From positions 75,447 to 139,446 of the forward strand of contig NZ_JADPBQ010000003.1 in assembly GCF_015670405.1 (NCBI RefSeq): a stretch of 64,000 nt of DNA, given 5' to 3'. The position numbers and the translations under genes are program-made. This document shows, one piece after another, positions 32,367 through 41,466 of this stretch (its first letter is position 1; each line of letters opens with the position of its first letter). This DNA comes from Clostridium sp. 1001271B_151109_B4 (lineage in GTDB: Bacteria; Bacillota; Clostridia; Clostridiales; Clostridiaceae). A model generated the notes under the pieces. That model did not search any database, was not told the DNA's origin, and saw only the letters and a list, made by a program, of their open reading frames with translations.

Positions 32367-34328
32367 TTAATAAATATCTGATAGTTCTAAAACTGTTTTG
32401 CCACAACTATATTCATATATTTTATCTAATTCATCTTTTATTTTTATGTTTGGTAACTGTACTTCAAAAGTACTTCCTTTACCTAATATACTCTCTACGA
32501 TTATATTACCATTATGAATATCTACCATTGATTTTACTATATTTAATCCTACTCCACTACCTTCATTTAATCTATTTAAAGAATTATCCCCTCTTGAAAA
32601 TCTATCAAATATTTTATCCCTTACTTCCTCAGCAATACCAATTCCATTATCACTAACAATAAATCTTACTATATCAGTTTCTAAAATGAAATTTATCTTT
32701 ATATTCCCATTATTTTTTGAATATTTAATAGCATTAGACAATAGATTCAATACTATTTTTTCAATCATACTTGGATCACATTTCATATAATGTTCTTCCA
32801 CATTAGTATCAAATTCAATATCAATATTTTTAGACCTTCCAAATGGAATTATCGATAAAGCTATATCTTCAATCAGCGATACCATTTCATAGTTACCAAA
32901 ATTTGCTTCTACAATTCCTCCATCTATTTTAGTCAAATCTATTATATTATTTATTAATCTTAACATTCTATTACAATTTAATCTTAAGGCTGGACTATGC
33001 TTTTTATATTTATAAACAAACTCCTCCTTATCCTCATCACTAAAACTATCTAAAAGCTGCACACTTGAAGAAAAAATATTTAATGGTGTTTTTAATTCAT
33101 GCGATAGCGTTGAGATGAACTCTGCTTTTTTTATATCATTTAGTTTATGTGCTTGAATTTCGGATTCTAACCTAATATTATTAGAAATATTAATATAACT
33201 AACCAAAATTCGGTTTTCATCTGAACTTGAATGAATAAGTTGAATAAAACAATCAATTATTTCATCTCTTTTAACATCTGTAAGTATCCCTCTCCACATA
33301 CCAGTCTTTTTTAATTCCTCTGAAATTTGTGGAATTTTCTCTTTTATATCTTCAATTTCAAGTATTACTTCTTTAAATCTCTCATTGCTAATATCATTTG
33401 AAAAGCTTTCTTTAATTTTGTTATTCATATAAGATATATTTAATTTATTATCACAAATAAACATATTTGTATGACTATTATAATGTGCTAAATTATAAAA
33501 CTTTTCTAACTCTATATTTACTATCTTTGATTCTTCGTAAAATAAATACAATTCTATTACTGTTCCAATAATTACACTAATAAAAGATATATAAGTAATT
33601 AATATTGAAGTTAACATTATATCAAAATATGAACCAGAATGAGCGTATATTGCATATATAGCCTTTATTCCTAATAAAGCTAAACTAACACCAAAACATC
33701 CTATTATTACGCTTTTTTCTTTCAATGATATAAAAACTAACTTAATGGCAATAATATAATATGAAATAAATAAAAATATATTATAATAAAAATATATACT
33801 ATCAGGTATATTCAAAATTGTTACTGTTAAATATTTTTCAATTACTCCTACTATAAAAGAATATAAAATAAGAAATATTACTAAAAATGCTCTATTTTCA
33901 TTTATAAATTTATATAATTTACTTTTTGGAAAAAAGAGTATATAAAGTATTATCATTCTTAACATTGATGTGGAAATCATTATATAATCTGAAATATAAA
34001 ATTCATCATTTATTAAAGTAAAGTAATCAAACTGATCTGTAATTATCCCAATTGCTAACCCTATATACTCTAATATTAATACAAATACTGTATTTTTTTT
34101 TGTTTTTCTATATAAAATTAAACAACTTATAATTGAAATAATAGCTAAAAAACTATTAATTAGTTTTAATAATTCTAAAGTAGCTGATAAATATTCTTTA
34201 TTATTGCCTGCTATAAATATCTTATAAACAAAAAATAATATCATAACTAAAGCTAACATAAAAAAAATACTTATTATCTTACTTGCTTTTTCATCCATGG
34301 TGTATTCTTTTATAAATACCTTCCCCAT
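32367..34328 (-). CDS. Membrane-bound sensor histidine kinase, orphan
   Basis: Kinase of 653 residues. The first ~270 residues hold about eight membrane helices (MASE3-like in look). A PAS-like domain follows (NMFICDNKLNISYMNNKIKESF...), then HisKA with the phospho-His in FISTLSHELKTPLN, and a HATPase domain with NLLSNAIKYSKNNG, VSDNGIGIAEEVRDKIF and EGSGVGLNIVKSMV. There is no response regulator next to it. In clostridia orphan kinases of this form can start sporulation by phosphorylating Spo0A; that is a guess here. Start: AAGGGGG before ATG 34328. Confidence 0.85.
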   Translation of the reverse strand: MGKVFIKEYTMDEKASKIISIFFMLALVMILFFVYKIFIAGNNKEYLSATLELLKLINSFLAIISIISCLILYRKTKKNTVFVLILEYIGLAIGIITDQFDYFTLINDEFYISDYIMISTSMLRMIILYILFFPKSKLYKFINENRAFLVIFLILYSFIVGVIEKYLTVTILNIPDSIYFYYNIFLFISYYIIAIKLVFISLKEKSVIIGCFGVSLALLGIKAIYAIYAHSGSYFDIMLTSILITYISFISVIIGTVIELYLFYEESKIVNIELEKFYNLAHYNSHTNMFICDNKLNISYMNNKIKESFSNDISNERFKEVILEIEDIKEKIPQISEELKKTGMWRGILTDVKRDEIIDCFIQLIHSSSDENRILVSYINISNNIRLESEIQAHKLNDIKKAEFISTLSHELKTPLNIFSSSVQLLDSFSDEDKEEFVYKYKKHSPALRLNCNRMLRLINNIIDLTKIDGGIVEANFGNYEMVSLIEDIALSIIPFGRSKNIDIEFDTNVEEHYMKCDPSMIEKIVLNLLSNAIKYSKNNGNIKINFILETDIVRFIVSDNGIGIAEEVRDKIFDRFSRGDNSLNRLNEGSGVGLNIVKSMVDIHNGNIIVESILGKGSTFEVQLPNIKIKDELDKIYEYSCGKTVLELSDIY

Positions 34329-34469
34329 AAATCATATCCCCCTTAACCATAAATAGCATAAATACTTTATGTTATACTTTTAAACATCCAATAAAAGTTT
34401 TCCTGTATTAATACTTTTTTATATTTTATACCTTTTTTCTTTTTTTTTCTATATTTTTTTATTTTTTTT

Positions 34470-34499
34470 ATTATAATCAAACATTTTATTTAATATCAA
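34470..34499 (-). promoter_or_regulatory. Probable promoter of the orphan kinase
   Basis: On the minus strand TTGATA (34494-34499), 18 bases, TATAAT (34470-34475). It lies 140 bases before the kinase ATG. The sequence between is made largely of T-tracts on the plus strand. The rest of the gap 34329-34746 has no gene. Confidence 0.5.
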
Positions 34500-34584
34500 A
34501 AGTCTAATTTATTATATTTTTTACTTTTTTACATAAATTTGTATAAAAGTTTTTTTTAAAATCTATCCCTTTTTAAAAATAAAA

Positions 34585-34618
34585 AACCTTAATCAAATTC
34601 TTTTATTTGATTAAGGTT
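34585..34618 (-). terminator. Terminator after the phosphatase gene
   Basis: AACCTTAATCAAA (34585-34597) is perfectly complementary to 34606-34618. On the minus strand it is followed by TTTTTTATTTTT. It lies between the phosphatase (34747) and the kinase promoter. Confidence 0.8.
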
Positions 34619-34746
34619 AAAATAACCATTTAAAATTCTTTTTTGTTTCTCGAAAATTGATTATTAATATTTCACTTTTTTAATACCAAATATATCATAA
34701 ATCTTGCCACTGTATATTTAATAGTACTTAGCTAACTTTTTACTAT

Positions 34747-35376
34747 TTACCACCCTAACTTCTGATATTTTACTGTAAAATGGCTACCATCATTTTTAAA
34801 TTCTATATTAAAATTATTATTCTCATCTACATTAATTTTAGTTAAAGTTGCTTGTCCCATAACTTCCGAATTTACCTCTTTATCCTTAAAGTAATACATA
34901 ATAGCTTTAAGAGTTATTCCATGCGCTACAATTAAAATAGTTTTCCCTATATTTTCTTTTATTATCTTATTCATAGTGTTGGCTACCCTACCTCTAACTT
35001 CATCTAAATTTTCACCATTTGGTGCTGATAATTCAGTGTTACCTTTCATAATAAGGTCTATATCCCAACTTGGATTTTCTTTCCTAACTTCATCAGTTTT
35101 TCTTCCCTCATAATCACCAAAACACATTTCCATAAATCCATCATCGGTTATAATTTCAATATCTTTATCACCTTTAATAATTTTAGCTGTTTCAAATGCT
35201 CTTTCAATTGGGCTAGAATAAATAATATCTATATGTATATTTTTAAGTCTATCTCGTAGTTCTTTAGCTCTTTCTATTCCTTCATCAGTTAATGGTGAGT
35301 TCCCTCTTCCCTGTAATCTTTTTTCTAAATTCCATAAAGTTTGACCATGTCTTGTTAAATAAATTATTGTATTCAT
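34747..35376 (-). CDS. Histidine phosphatase family protein
   Basis: Phosphoglycerate-mutase-like phosphatase of 209 residues. The catalytic motif LTRHGQT has the phospho-His, then QGRGNSPLT, YSSPIERAFETA, EMCFGDYEG, and the second His in IVAHGITLKAIM. The length fits GpmB/CobC/PhoE-type phosphatases rather than true dependent mutases. The substrate could be a sugar or nucleotide phosphate; it is not in a cobalamin operon. Probably first or only gene of its transcript, with a terminator downstream. Confidence 0.88.
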   Translation of the reverse strand: MNTIIYLTRHGQTLWNLEKRLQGRGNSPLTDEGIERAKELRDRLKNIHIDIIYSSPIERAFETAKIIKGDKDIEIITDDGFMEMCFGDYEGRKTDEVRKENPSWDIDLIMKGNTELSAPNGENLDEVRGRVANTMNKIIKENIGKTILIVAHGITLKAIMYYFKDKEVNSEVMGQATLTKINVDENNNFNIEFKNDGSHFTVKYQKLGW

Positions 35377-35447
35377 AAACTAATCCTCTCATAATATAAG
35401 TATCTTTTATAATTATCTATTTCTTTAATTCTATAAATATAGTTTAT

Positions 35448-35984
35448 CTATTCTTGCTGGCTTACTATTTCAGCCTCAACATATGGAATTTCATCTATAC
35501 CATATTCTTTTCTAATTACTTCAGTATCAATATCAATTCCACCAAAAACTATTTCTATTTCTTTATTAATTATTGATACATCACTTACTTGTACCTTATC
35601 CAAATCAATTAAGCCTTGCTCTTTATAATATCTATTTATAAGTTTATCAACTTCTAATTTAAAATCATTTCCTTCAAAACTTATCCCTTCTAAATCTGTA
35701 AAACTATTTATTACATAATTAAAAACTTTTTTTGATATAGAATTCACTATATTCATTTTTAAAACTTTAAAGCTATTTATATTTAAATAAACACTATTAA
35801 ATTCAACTTTTGAAATGTTTAATTCTGTTTCAATATTTATATTCATTCCTAAAAATTGCACTATTCCAATTAATCTTAATTTATCATTAATAAATATATC
35901 AGTTATATTAATTTTATTTTGTAATTTTAAAAAATTTTTTATATCAGTTTTTGTTATTCCTACTATCATCTTTTTTAATTTCAT
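35448..35984 (-). CDS. Hypothetical protein, 178 residues
   Basis: I do not recognise it. Predicted to be mostly beta-strand with alternating hydrophobic residues (KLRLIGIVQFLGMNINIETELNIS...), no signal peptide, no membrane segment and no cysteine. The pattern is reminiscent of lipid- or ligand-binding beta proteins such as DUF2993, but the match is only general. It lies 52 bases downstream of yjbQ in the same direction, so the two may be cotranscribed. Confidence 0.6.
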   Translation of the reverse strand: MKLKKMIVGITKTDIKNFLKLQNKINITDIFINDKLRLIGIVQFLGMNINIETELNISKVEFNSVYLNINSFKVLKMNIVNSISKKVFNYVINSFTDLEGISFEGNDFKLEVDKLINRYYKEQGLIDLDKVQVSDVSIINKEIEIVFGGIDIDTEVIRKEYGIDEIPYVEAEIVSQQE

Positions 35985-36036
35985 GTAATTTTCCTCCTGA
36001 GCGTTTAATACTAATTTTCCTTATAAAAATATTAAA

Positions 36037-36444
36037 TTATCCTTCTATTATCTTAACATAAAAATTTCTATTTCTTGGTCCATCAAATTCGCAAAAATAT
36101 ATATCTTGCCACATACCTAAAATAAGTTCTCCATTATCAATTATAAGGGTCTGAGAAGCTCCCATAGTTGATGATTTCATATGTGCATGAGAATTACCTT
36201 CGTAATGTCTATAATTATTATCATTGGTTGGATATACCTTTTCAAATCCATAAATCAAATCTCTCACAACATCTGGATCAGCATTTTCATTTACAGTGAT
36301 TCCAGCTGTCGTATGTGGACAATAAACTACGACAATCCCATCCTTAACTCCACTTTCTTTAATATCAGCTTTTATCATTTCTGTAATATCAATCATAGTT
36401 TGAGATTTGCTTATAGTTAATGAATGTTTATATAACTTTTTCAT
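36037..36444 (-). CDS. yjbQ: YjbQ/UPF0047 family protein
   Basis: Protein of 135 residues, the standard length of the YjbQ family. The conserved His motifs are present: HTTAGITVNENADPDV near residue 45, and GNSHAHMKSSTMG near 85, then LGMWQDIYFCEFDGPRNR. Some members show weak thiamine phosphate synthase activity and can be called secondary thiamine-phosphate synthase; the true role is unclear. No thiamine genes are nearby. Confidence 0.88.
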   Translation of the reverse strand: MKKLYKHSLTISKSQTMIDITEMIKADIKESGVKDGIVVVYCPHTTAGITVNENADPDVVRDLIYGFEKVYPTNDNNYRHYEGNSHAHMKSSTMGASQTLIIDNGELILGMWQDIYFCEFDGPRNRNFYVKIIEG

Positions 36445-36697
36445 TATTCTTCATTCCCTCCTCTACCTTATCTACTATTTTAAATTATAACATATCATTT
36501 ATTACTAAAGTTTTAAAAGTAATGAATCTTATTTCATCGACCTCATAATTTAGTATTACATTAAAATCTCTAACAAATGTAATATCATTCTATATATTGC
36601 CTTTAACAGTAACACCCTTCTTATTTTTTACATATTTTACATTAGAATGTTTTAGTTATTTTACTAAGAATAACTTTATAAAGAGGTTGTTTATATT

Positions 36698-37735
36698 ATG
36701 ACAAAACTTAAATTTGCTACTACTTATAATTTTGACTATTCATTAACACCAAATTCAATCGTTGAATGCCAAAATGGTGATTATATAATTGTTGGAAAGG
36801 CCCATAATAAAGACATTAATTCATCTGCCTTTGCTATAAGAATAAATTACAAAGGTAACATGGTTTGGGAAAAAGTATATAGTTCACCACTTTCTCAATT
36901 TTTCACTTCAATCATCCAAACAACTAATGGAGATTTGGTGGCTACCGGTATATATTGCTATTCCGAGTATGCTAATGATGAATATACCTGGATAGTTAAA
37001 TTAAATGAAAATGGAGATATTCTATGGCAAAAAACACTAGGATTTGTTGGCATGCAATCTGAAGGCTATGATATATGCGCTACATCTGATGGTGGATTTG
37101 CCATAACTAGTTTATTTTATGATGGCATTAGTGATAAAACTAGGATTTTCAAATTCAATAATGAATTTGAGTTACAGTGGGATGAATTATTTGACATAGG
37201 CGTTGCCTTTTCAATAATTGAAACTATGGATAATGGATTTATGTTATCTGGAGCTATAAGTACATTAAATTCATCTTTAAATAATATTTTCCTCTTAAGA
37301 ATAGATTCAAATGGTAAAAAATTATGGGATAGAATTTATAATGAATTTACAGATAGTGACCTTGTAAACTCATCTATTATCGAGACAAAAAATGGACATT
37401 TTGCTGTAGTAGCAAAATCTATTATATTTGAAGTAAATTCTATTGGTAATATTATGTGGTCTAAAAAAAATTCTAATTATAAATTAAATAATATAATTCA
37501 ATCAAAGGAAAGTAATTATATTATTTCTGGAATTTCAACAATTTGTAATAACCCCCACTCTTTTATTGAATGTATAGATATCGATAACCAAGAAAGTTTA
37601 TGGAATACTACAGAAATACTATGCCCTAGTCAAACTACAGATTTAGTTTTATCTAAAGACGGTTACTTTGTTACCTGTGGTTATACATCTATAACCCTAG
37701 ATAAATCATTAGTTTTCTTTGCAGTATTTGTTTAA
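36698..37735 (+). CDS. Propeller-like repeat protein, cytoplasmic
   Basis: Protein of 345 residues made of about six to seven repeats of about 50 residues. Each holds a strand pair and the loose motif xxNGDYxIxG...xxRINxxGNxxWxK (for example NGDYIIVGKAHN, NGDLVATGIY, DGGFAITSLF, DNGFMLSGAIS, NGHFAVVAKS). This looks like a beta-propeller of the delta-60/PQQ-like kind. It has no signal peptide, so it may act in the cytoplasm or leave by an unknown way. AGAGG lies 11 bases before the ATG. The function is unknown. Confidence 0.7.
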   Translation: MTKLKFATTYNFDYSLTPNSIVECQNGDYIIVGKAHNKDINSSAFAIRINYKGNMVWEKVYSSPLSQFFTSIIQTTNGDLVATGIYCYSEYANDEYTWIVKLNENGDILWQKTLGFVGMQSEGYDICATSDGGFAITSLFYDGISDKTRIFKFNNEFELQWDELFDIGVAFSIIETMDNGFMLSGAISTLNSSLNNIFLLRIDSNGKKLWDRIYNEFTDSDLVNSSIIETKNGHFAVVAKSIIFEVNSIGNIMWSKKNSNYKLNNIIQSKESNYIISGISTICNNPHSFIECIDIDNQESLWNTTEILCPSQTTDLVLSKDGYFVTCGYTSITLDKSLVFFAVFV

Positions 37736-37794
37736 ATCACTATCTTTTTATTTCTATTTATATATCTGATAATTTAATAACAAATAAATCAAAG

Positions 37795-37899
37795 TTGAGC
37801 TATTCTAGAAAAAATATTGACGCTAAATTTGATTTTGAAGTTAATGTACTTGATTTTAAAGGTTATTATGCTGGTACTGCTGGAGCAGTAAGTTCTTAG
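37795..37899 (+). pseudogene. Possible gene remnant after the propeller gene
   Basis: An open stretch from a TTG reads LSYSRKNIDAKFDFEVNV and ends in TAGAVSS before TAG. The frame stays open upstream into the end of the previous gene, one base out of its frame. No ribosome binding site precedes the TTG. The composition looks coding, so it may be a lost C-terminus. Weak call. The rest of the gap to 38066 holds the stem at 37932 and a GC-richer patch near 37975-38005 without a gene. Confidence 0.25.
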
Positions 37900-37931
37900 A
37901 TTATCGTAAAGTATATTTAAAACCAAAAGAA

Positions 37932-37965
37932 TTAAGGGAGTTAGGTGTCGAACCTACTCCCTTAA
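37932..37965 (-). terminator. Terminator after the FUSC-like gene
   Basis: TTAAGGGAGTTAGGT pairs with ACCTACTCCCTTAA (one bulged T, loop of five bases). On the minus strand the sequence after the stem is TTCTTTTGG. It lies about 100 bases downstream of the gene ending at 38067. Strong stem, modest T-tail. Confidence 0.6.
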
Positions 37966-38066
37966 AATACTTACATCCACAGGCACAATGCACGGTGGTT
38001 TTACGCATTACTCTATAAAAATTTTATTATAAAACTAGTATTATGATTCATTATTATAGAAGACTT

Positions 38067-39125
38067 CTATGCTTCATTTACATTCATTAATACCTTTTTA
38101 CTTATGCTATTAGTTATATAATCAAATCCCTTACTATATAATGCTCCAAAAACATTATTTGTAATACGGAATATTATCGCTCCTCCAAGACCTAAAATAG
38201 GTGTTGCTGTAGATAAAGCACCTAATGCATTACATACAATCTGCCATTTATAAGTTGCACTGAATCCAACCATAACTCCACCCATCAATCCTATAAAGCC
38301 TCTAAGTTCCTCTGGCATTAAAATATAAATAACTCCGTATATTAGAGATCCCAAAACCATATATTTCATTCTATCTTTGTAACGTATTTGTAATTGTTCC
38401 CTATCCGGATGAAATACTGACATACATGCAATTCCTATCCACATAGCCTTTGGAAGGTGTAAAAGTTCTCCAATTAATACTGCTGAAGTTACTACAAAAG
38501 TAAATTTAAATTGCCATTTTGTTCTTTCTGTATTAAAATCAATATCTTTTATTATATCAGAAAATTTGTTTTCAAACTTTATTTTTCTTTGTCTTATGTA
38601 AAATATTGATGCCACTAAAACTCCAGAAAAAATTAATGCTATAATACGATTTATAAGAATTTCTGTATTATCAACCTTATATCCATATAAAAGAAGATAT
38701 GATACTACAACCACACTATGATTACATAACTTTACATTGTGACACGTTAAAATTAATATACTTATTATTGAAATAAAATTTATTATAAATCCTAAAATAG
38801 GAATCATACTACTTGCAACATATGGTCCTATTATTAAAATCAAAAATACTCCAAATATAGTTACTGCTGATTGTCCAACATTAAAATCTAAATTGGAAAA
38901 TCTAAAAGTTAATAAAATTATAACTGTTACAACCCCAACTATACTATTTTCTGTTCCAAAAACCGCACTAAAACAAACAACAACAAGCATACAAAATAAA
39001 GGACATAATATTGATTTTAATATCATTGCTGCCATATACTTATTTTTTATTTCTTTACTCTCAGCATTCCTTATTAATGTCTTTAAACTCTTAGCATCTA
39101 ATTGCATAGCTCCATAAAAGCTCAT
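38067..39125 (-). CDS. FUSC-family membrane protein
   Basis: Membrane protein of 352 residues with two sets of about five helices separated by a charged cytoplasmic stretch (IRQRKIKFENKFSDIIKDIDF...). The second set has the motif HLPKAMWIGIACMSVFHPDREQLQIRYKDRMKYMVLGS, typical of FUSC/aromatic acid exporter-like proteins. A role in export of an aromatic or toxic compound is plausible. It shares one base with the stop of the MarR gene (TAATG), so the two are coupled, and the regulator probably controls the pair. Confidence 0.78.
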   Translation of the reverse strand: MSFYGAMQLDAKSLKTLIRNAESKEIKNKYMAAMILKSILCPLFCMLVVVCFSAVFGTENSIVGVVTVIILLTFRFSNLDFNVGQSAVTIFGVFLILIIGPYVASSMIPILGFIINFISIISILILTCHNVKLCNHSVVVVSYLLLYGYKVDNTEILINRIIALIFSGVLVASIFYIRQRKIKFENKFSDIIKDIDFNTERTKWQFKFTFVVTSAVLIGELLHLPKAMWIGIACMSVFHPDREQLQIRYKDRMKYMVLGSLIYGVIYILMPEELRGFIGLMGGVMVGFSATYKWQIVCNALGALSTATPILGLGGAIIFRITNNVFGALYSKGFDYITNSISKKVLMNVNEA

Positions 39126-39571
39126 TATTCTACTCCACCTTCTTCATTTAATTTTTCGTTGGCCATTTTTATATAATATATTAATTGTAAAAAATCTTTA
39201 TCTCCTAGTTTTCTTCTCAAATTATATATTGGACCTAAATAAAATCGAAATATCTCTTCAACTTTTTTTTCACCAGCTTCTGTAATAAAAACATTGTAAC
39301 TTCTTTTATCATGAGAATCTACCTCTTTAATTACATAGCCATCTTGAATTAAACTCTCTATTAATCTACTTATTATAGTTTTACTAACACACATTACTTT
39401 ACTAAGCTTTAATGGAGTCATTCCTCCATTGTTAATTATAAGCTGAGCTAATAAATCTAAATGCTGAGTTGATATTCCATGTTCTTTTGTAACACGACGT
39501 ACAATAGTTCTACTAAATAATCTTATTTCATTCATGTTTTCAATCATCGTTATCCAATCATTATTTTGCAT
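39125..39571 (-). CDS. MarR-family transcriptional regulator
   Basis: Winged-helix regulator of 148 residues with TPLKLSKVMCVSKTIISRLIESLIQDGYV (recognition helix) and the wing EVDSHDKRSYNVFITEAGE. Open frame begins at 39604, but the Shine-Dalgarno GGGGAGGG is spaced for ATG 39571. MarR proteins usually repress their own operon and release DNA on binding phenolic or toxic ligands; the partner here is the overlapping FUSC-like exporter. A palindrome at 39609-39626 is a good operator candidate. Confidence 0.88.
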   Translation of the reverse strand: MQNNDWITMIENMNEIRLFSRTIVRRVTKEHGISTQHLDLLAQLIINNGGMTPLKLSKVMCVSKTIISRLIESLIQDGYVIKEVDSHDKRSYNVFITEAGEKKVEEIFRFYLGPIYNLRRKLGDKDFLQLIYYIKMANEKLNEEGGVE

Positions 39572-39608
39572 GATCACACCCTCCCCTAAATATAATATAA
39601 ACAAAATA

Positions 39609-39626
39609 GTTTACTTTGTGAACTTT
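39609..39626. promoter_or_regulatory. Candidate MarR operator
   Basis: The imperfect palindrome AGTTTAC-TTTG-TGAACTT sits about 40 bases before the regulator start, next to AT-rich -10-like sequence. Position and symmetry fit autorepression by MarR. Confidence 0.4.
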
Positions 39627-39712
39627 TTTCAAATTTATTTTATTCTAAAAGCTTTTTTTTGTCAAATCATTAATGTTTAATATCTGAATCTACTATACAT
39701 TAATAATTTAAT

Positions 39713-39785
39713 AATAAAAAGAATGGTATCATTGTAAGCTGTACCCTTTGTCAAGGACAGTTTACATGATACCATTCTTTTTATT
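39713..39785. terminator. Unusually long hairpin between marR and the MATE gene
   Basis: Arms of about 30 bases: AATAAAAAGAATGGTATCAT is matched exactly by the right arm ending at 39785. The stem continues through GTAAGCTGT/ACAGTTTAC with one bulge and one G-T pair. The loop is about nine bases. On the minus strand a T-run follows, so it can end MATE transcription. The length is more than a terminator needs and could also be a short inverted-repeat element. Confidence 0.7.
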
Positions 39786-39828
39786 AACTAATATATAGCT
39801 TTCATATAAAATAATTAATCTTATATTT

Positions 39829-41244
39829 TTAATCTATTAAAGTAACTATATCTTCAATTTTTTCATCTTTATTCCTTTTATCAGTCATTTCTGTAAGCTC
39901 TATCTTTTTTCTTAATTTATTAGATACATTCTTATATCCTGGTAATAAAAATAAATCTGCAAATATCCAAGCAATAGGGCTTGCAAAACAAACAGCTGTA
40001 AATCCAAACATAGGTACTAAAATAAATCCACAAAGTGCCCTTGCTATCATTTCACAAATCCCTGCAAAAATCGCAAATGTTGAATATCCCATACCTTGAA
40101 TTGTAAAACGAACAACATTTACAATACATAATGGAATAAAAAATGCAGCTGATGTTACTAAACACTGTTTAACCATTAAAAGTAGTTCTGTTTCTCCAAC
40201 ATTAACAAATAATAATGCTATAGTTTGTCCAAAGAAAATAGATACTACTAGTGCTATTATAGAGTATACTGAGCCAATTAATAAACTCTTCTTTATTCCT
40301 TCACTGATACGTCCTATTTTTTTTGCTCCTACATTTTGTCCTGCATATGTTGCCATCGTTGATCCTAATGCATCAAAAGGACAACATAAGAACATTGAAA
40401 TCTTACTTGAAGCCGTAACAGCTGCTACAACAAGAGACCCAAGTCCATTTACTGCTGTTTGTAAAATTACACTTCCTATAGCAGTAATAGAATATTGTAA
40501 TCCCATGGGAATCCCCATATAACAAAGTCTACTTATATAATGTCCATTTAATTTTAACTCATCTTTTTCAAACTTTAGTATCTTATACTTTTTCATCATA
40601 AATATAGTACACCAAATTCCAGCCACAGCCTGTGATATAATTGTTGCCCATGCAGCACCTGCAACCCCCATTTTAAATACAATTATAAATACTAAATCTA
40701 AAACTATATTTACTACTGATGATACAATTAAAAACATTAAGGGTGTTTTGCTATCTCCAAGAGAACGAATAATTCCTGATGATAAGTTATAAAGATATGT
40801 TGCTGGTATCCCTAAAAATATTACAAAAATATAACTATATGCTCCATCTATAATATCGCTAGGTGTATTCATCCACTCTAAAATACTTCTACAAAGAATA
40901 CATACGATTATTGTCATTACAACAGCAAAAATAGCTGCTAAAATAGCGCTATTAAATACATACTTACGTAACTTCTTATAATTATTTGCTCCAAATTTTT
41001 GTGCAACAGGTATAGCAAATCCATTACATACTCCCATACAAAATCCAATTATCATAAAATTTATTGAACCAGTTGAACCTACTTCTGCTAAAGCACTTAC
41101 CCCTAAATATTTACCTACAATAATTGTATCCACCATACTATAGAATTGTTGAAATAACATTCCTAACAGTAATGGTACTGAAAATCCTAAAATAAGCTTA
41201 AATACATTTCCTTGTGTTAAATCCTTCACTTCTTTGCTCTTCAT
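39829..41244 (-). CDS. MATE-family multidrug/metabolite exporter
   Basis: Membrane protein of 471 residues with 12 helices in two bundles. The N-terminal motif FKLILGFSVPLLLGMLFQQFYSMVDTIIVGKYLGVSALAEVGS and the second-half AVTASSKISMFLCCPFDALGSTMATYAGQNVGAKK are typical of NorM/DinF-type MATE exporters of clostridia. It probably exports cationic drugs or metabolites in exchange for Na+ or H+. Single gene, followed by the long hairpin at 39713-39785. Confidence 0.9.
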   Translation of the reverse strand: MKSKEVKDLTQGNVFKLILGFSVPLLLGMLFQQFYSMVDTIIVGKYLGVSALAEVGSTGSINFMIIGFCMGVCNGFAIPVAQKFGANNYKKLRKYVFNSAILAAIFAVVMTIIVCILCRSILEWMNTPSDIIDGAYSYIFVIFLGIPATYLYNLSSGIIRSLGDSKTPLMFLIVSSVVNIVLDLVFIIVFKMGVAGAAWATIISQAVAGIWCTIFMMKKYKILKFEKDELKLNGHYISRLCYMGIPMGLQYSITAIGSVILQTAVNGLGSLVVAAVTASSKISMFLCCPFDALGSTMATYAGQNVGAKKIGRISEGIKKSLLIGSVYSIIALVVSIFFGQTIALLFVNVGETELLLMVKQCLVTSAAFFIPLCIVNVVRFTIQGMGYSTFAIFAGICEMIARALCGFILVPMFGFTAVCFASPIAWIFADLFLLPGYKNVSNKLRKKIELTEMTDKRNKDEKIEDIVTLID

Positions 41245-41466
41245 ATTTTTTCCTCTTCATATTTATATTTAATTTTAGTTCTTTGCTGATTTCTAATATT
41301 AACTGTAATCTTTTCACCAAAATATATATTAGTACAAACTCATAAAAACTTCCATGTGTTTTCTTATACTATTTATATATTTCTAAAATAAGAATAAACA
41401 TCAAATAAAATATTAAATTTTGCTAAAACTAATAATAAATTAATCTTATTTTGGAGGAAATTTTAC

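Noticed and set aside
38067..41244. MarR, FUSC and MATE genes as one resistance operon
   Set aside because: The 73-base hairpin at 39713-39785 and the gap with its own operator separate MATE from marR.
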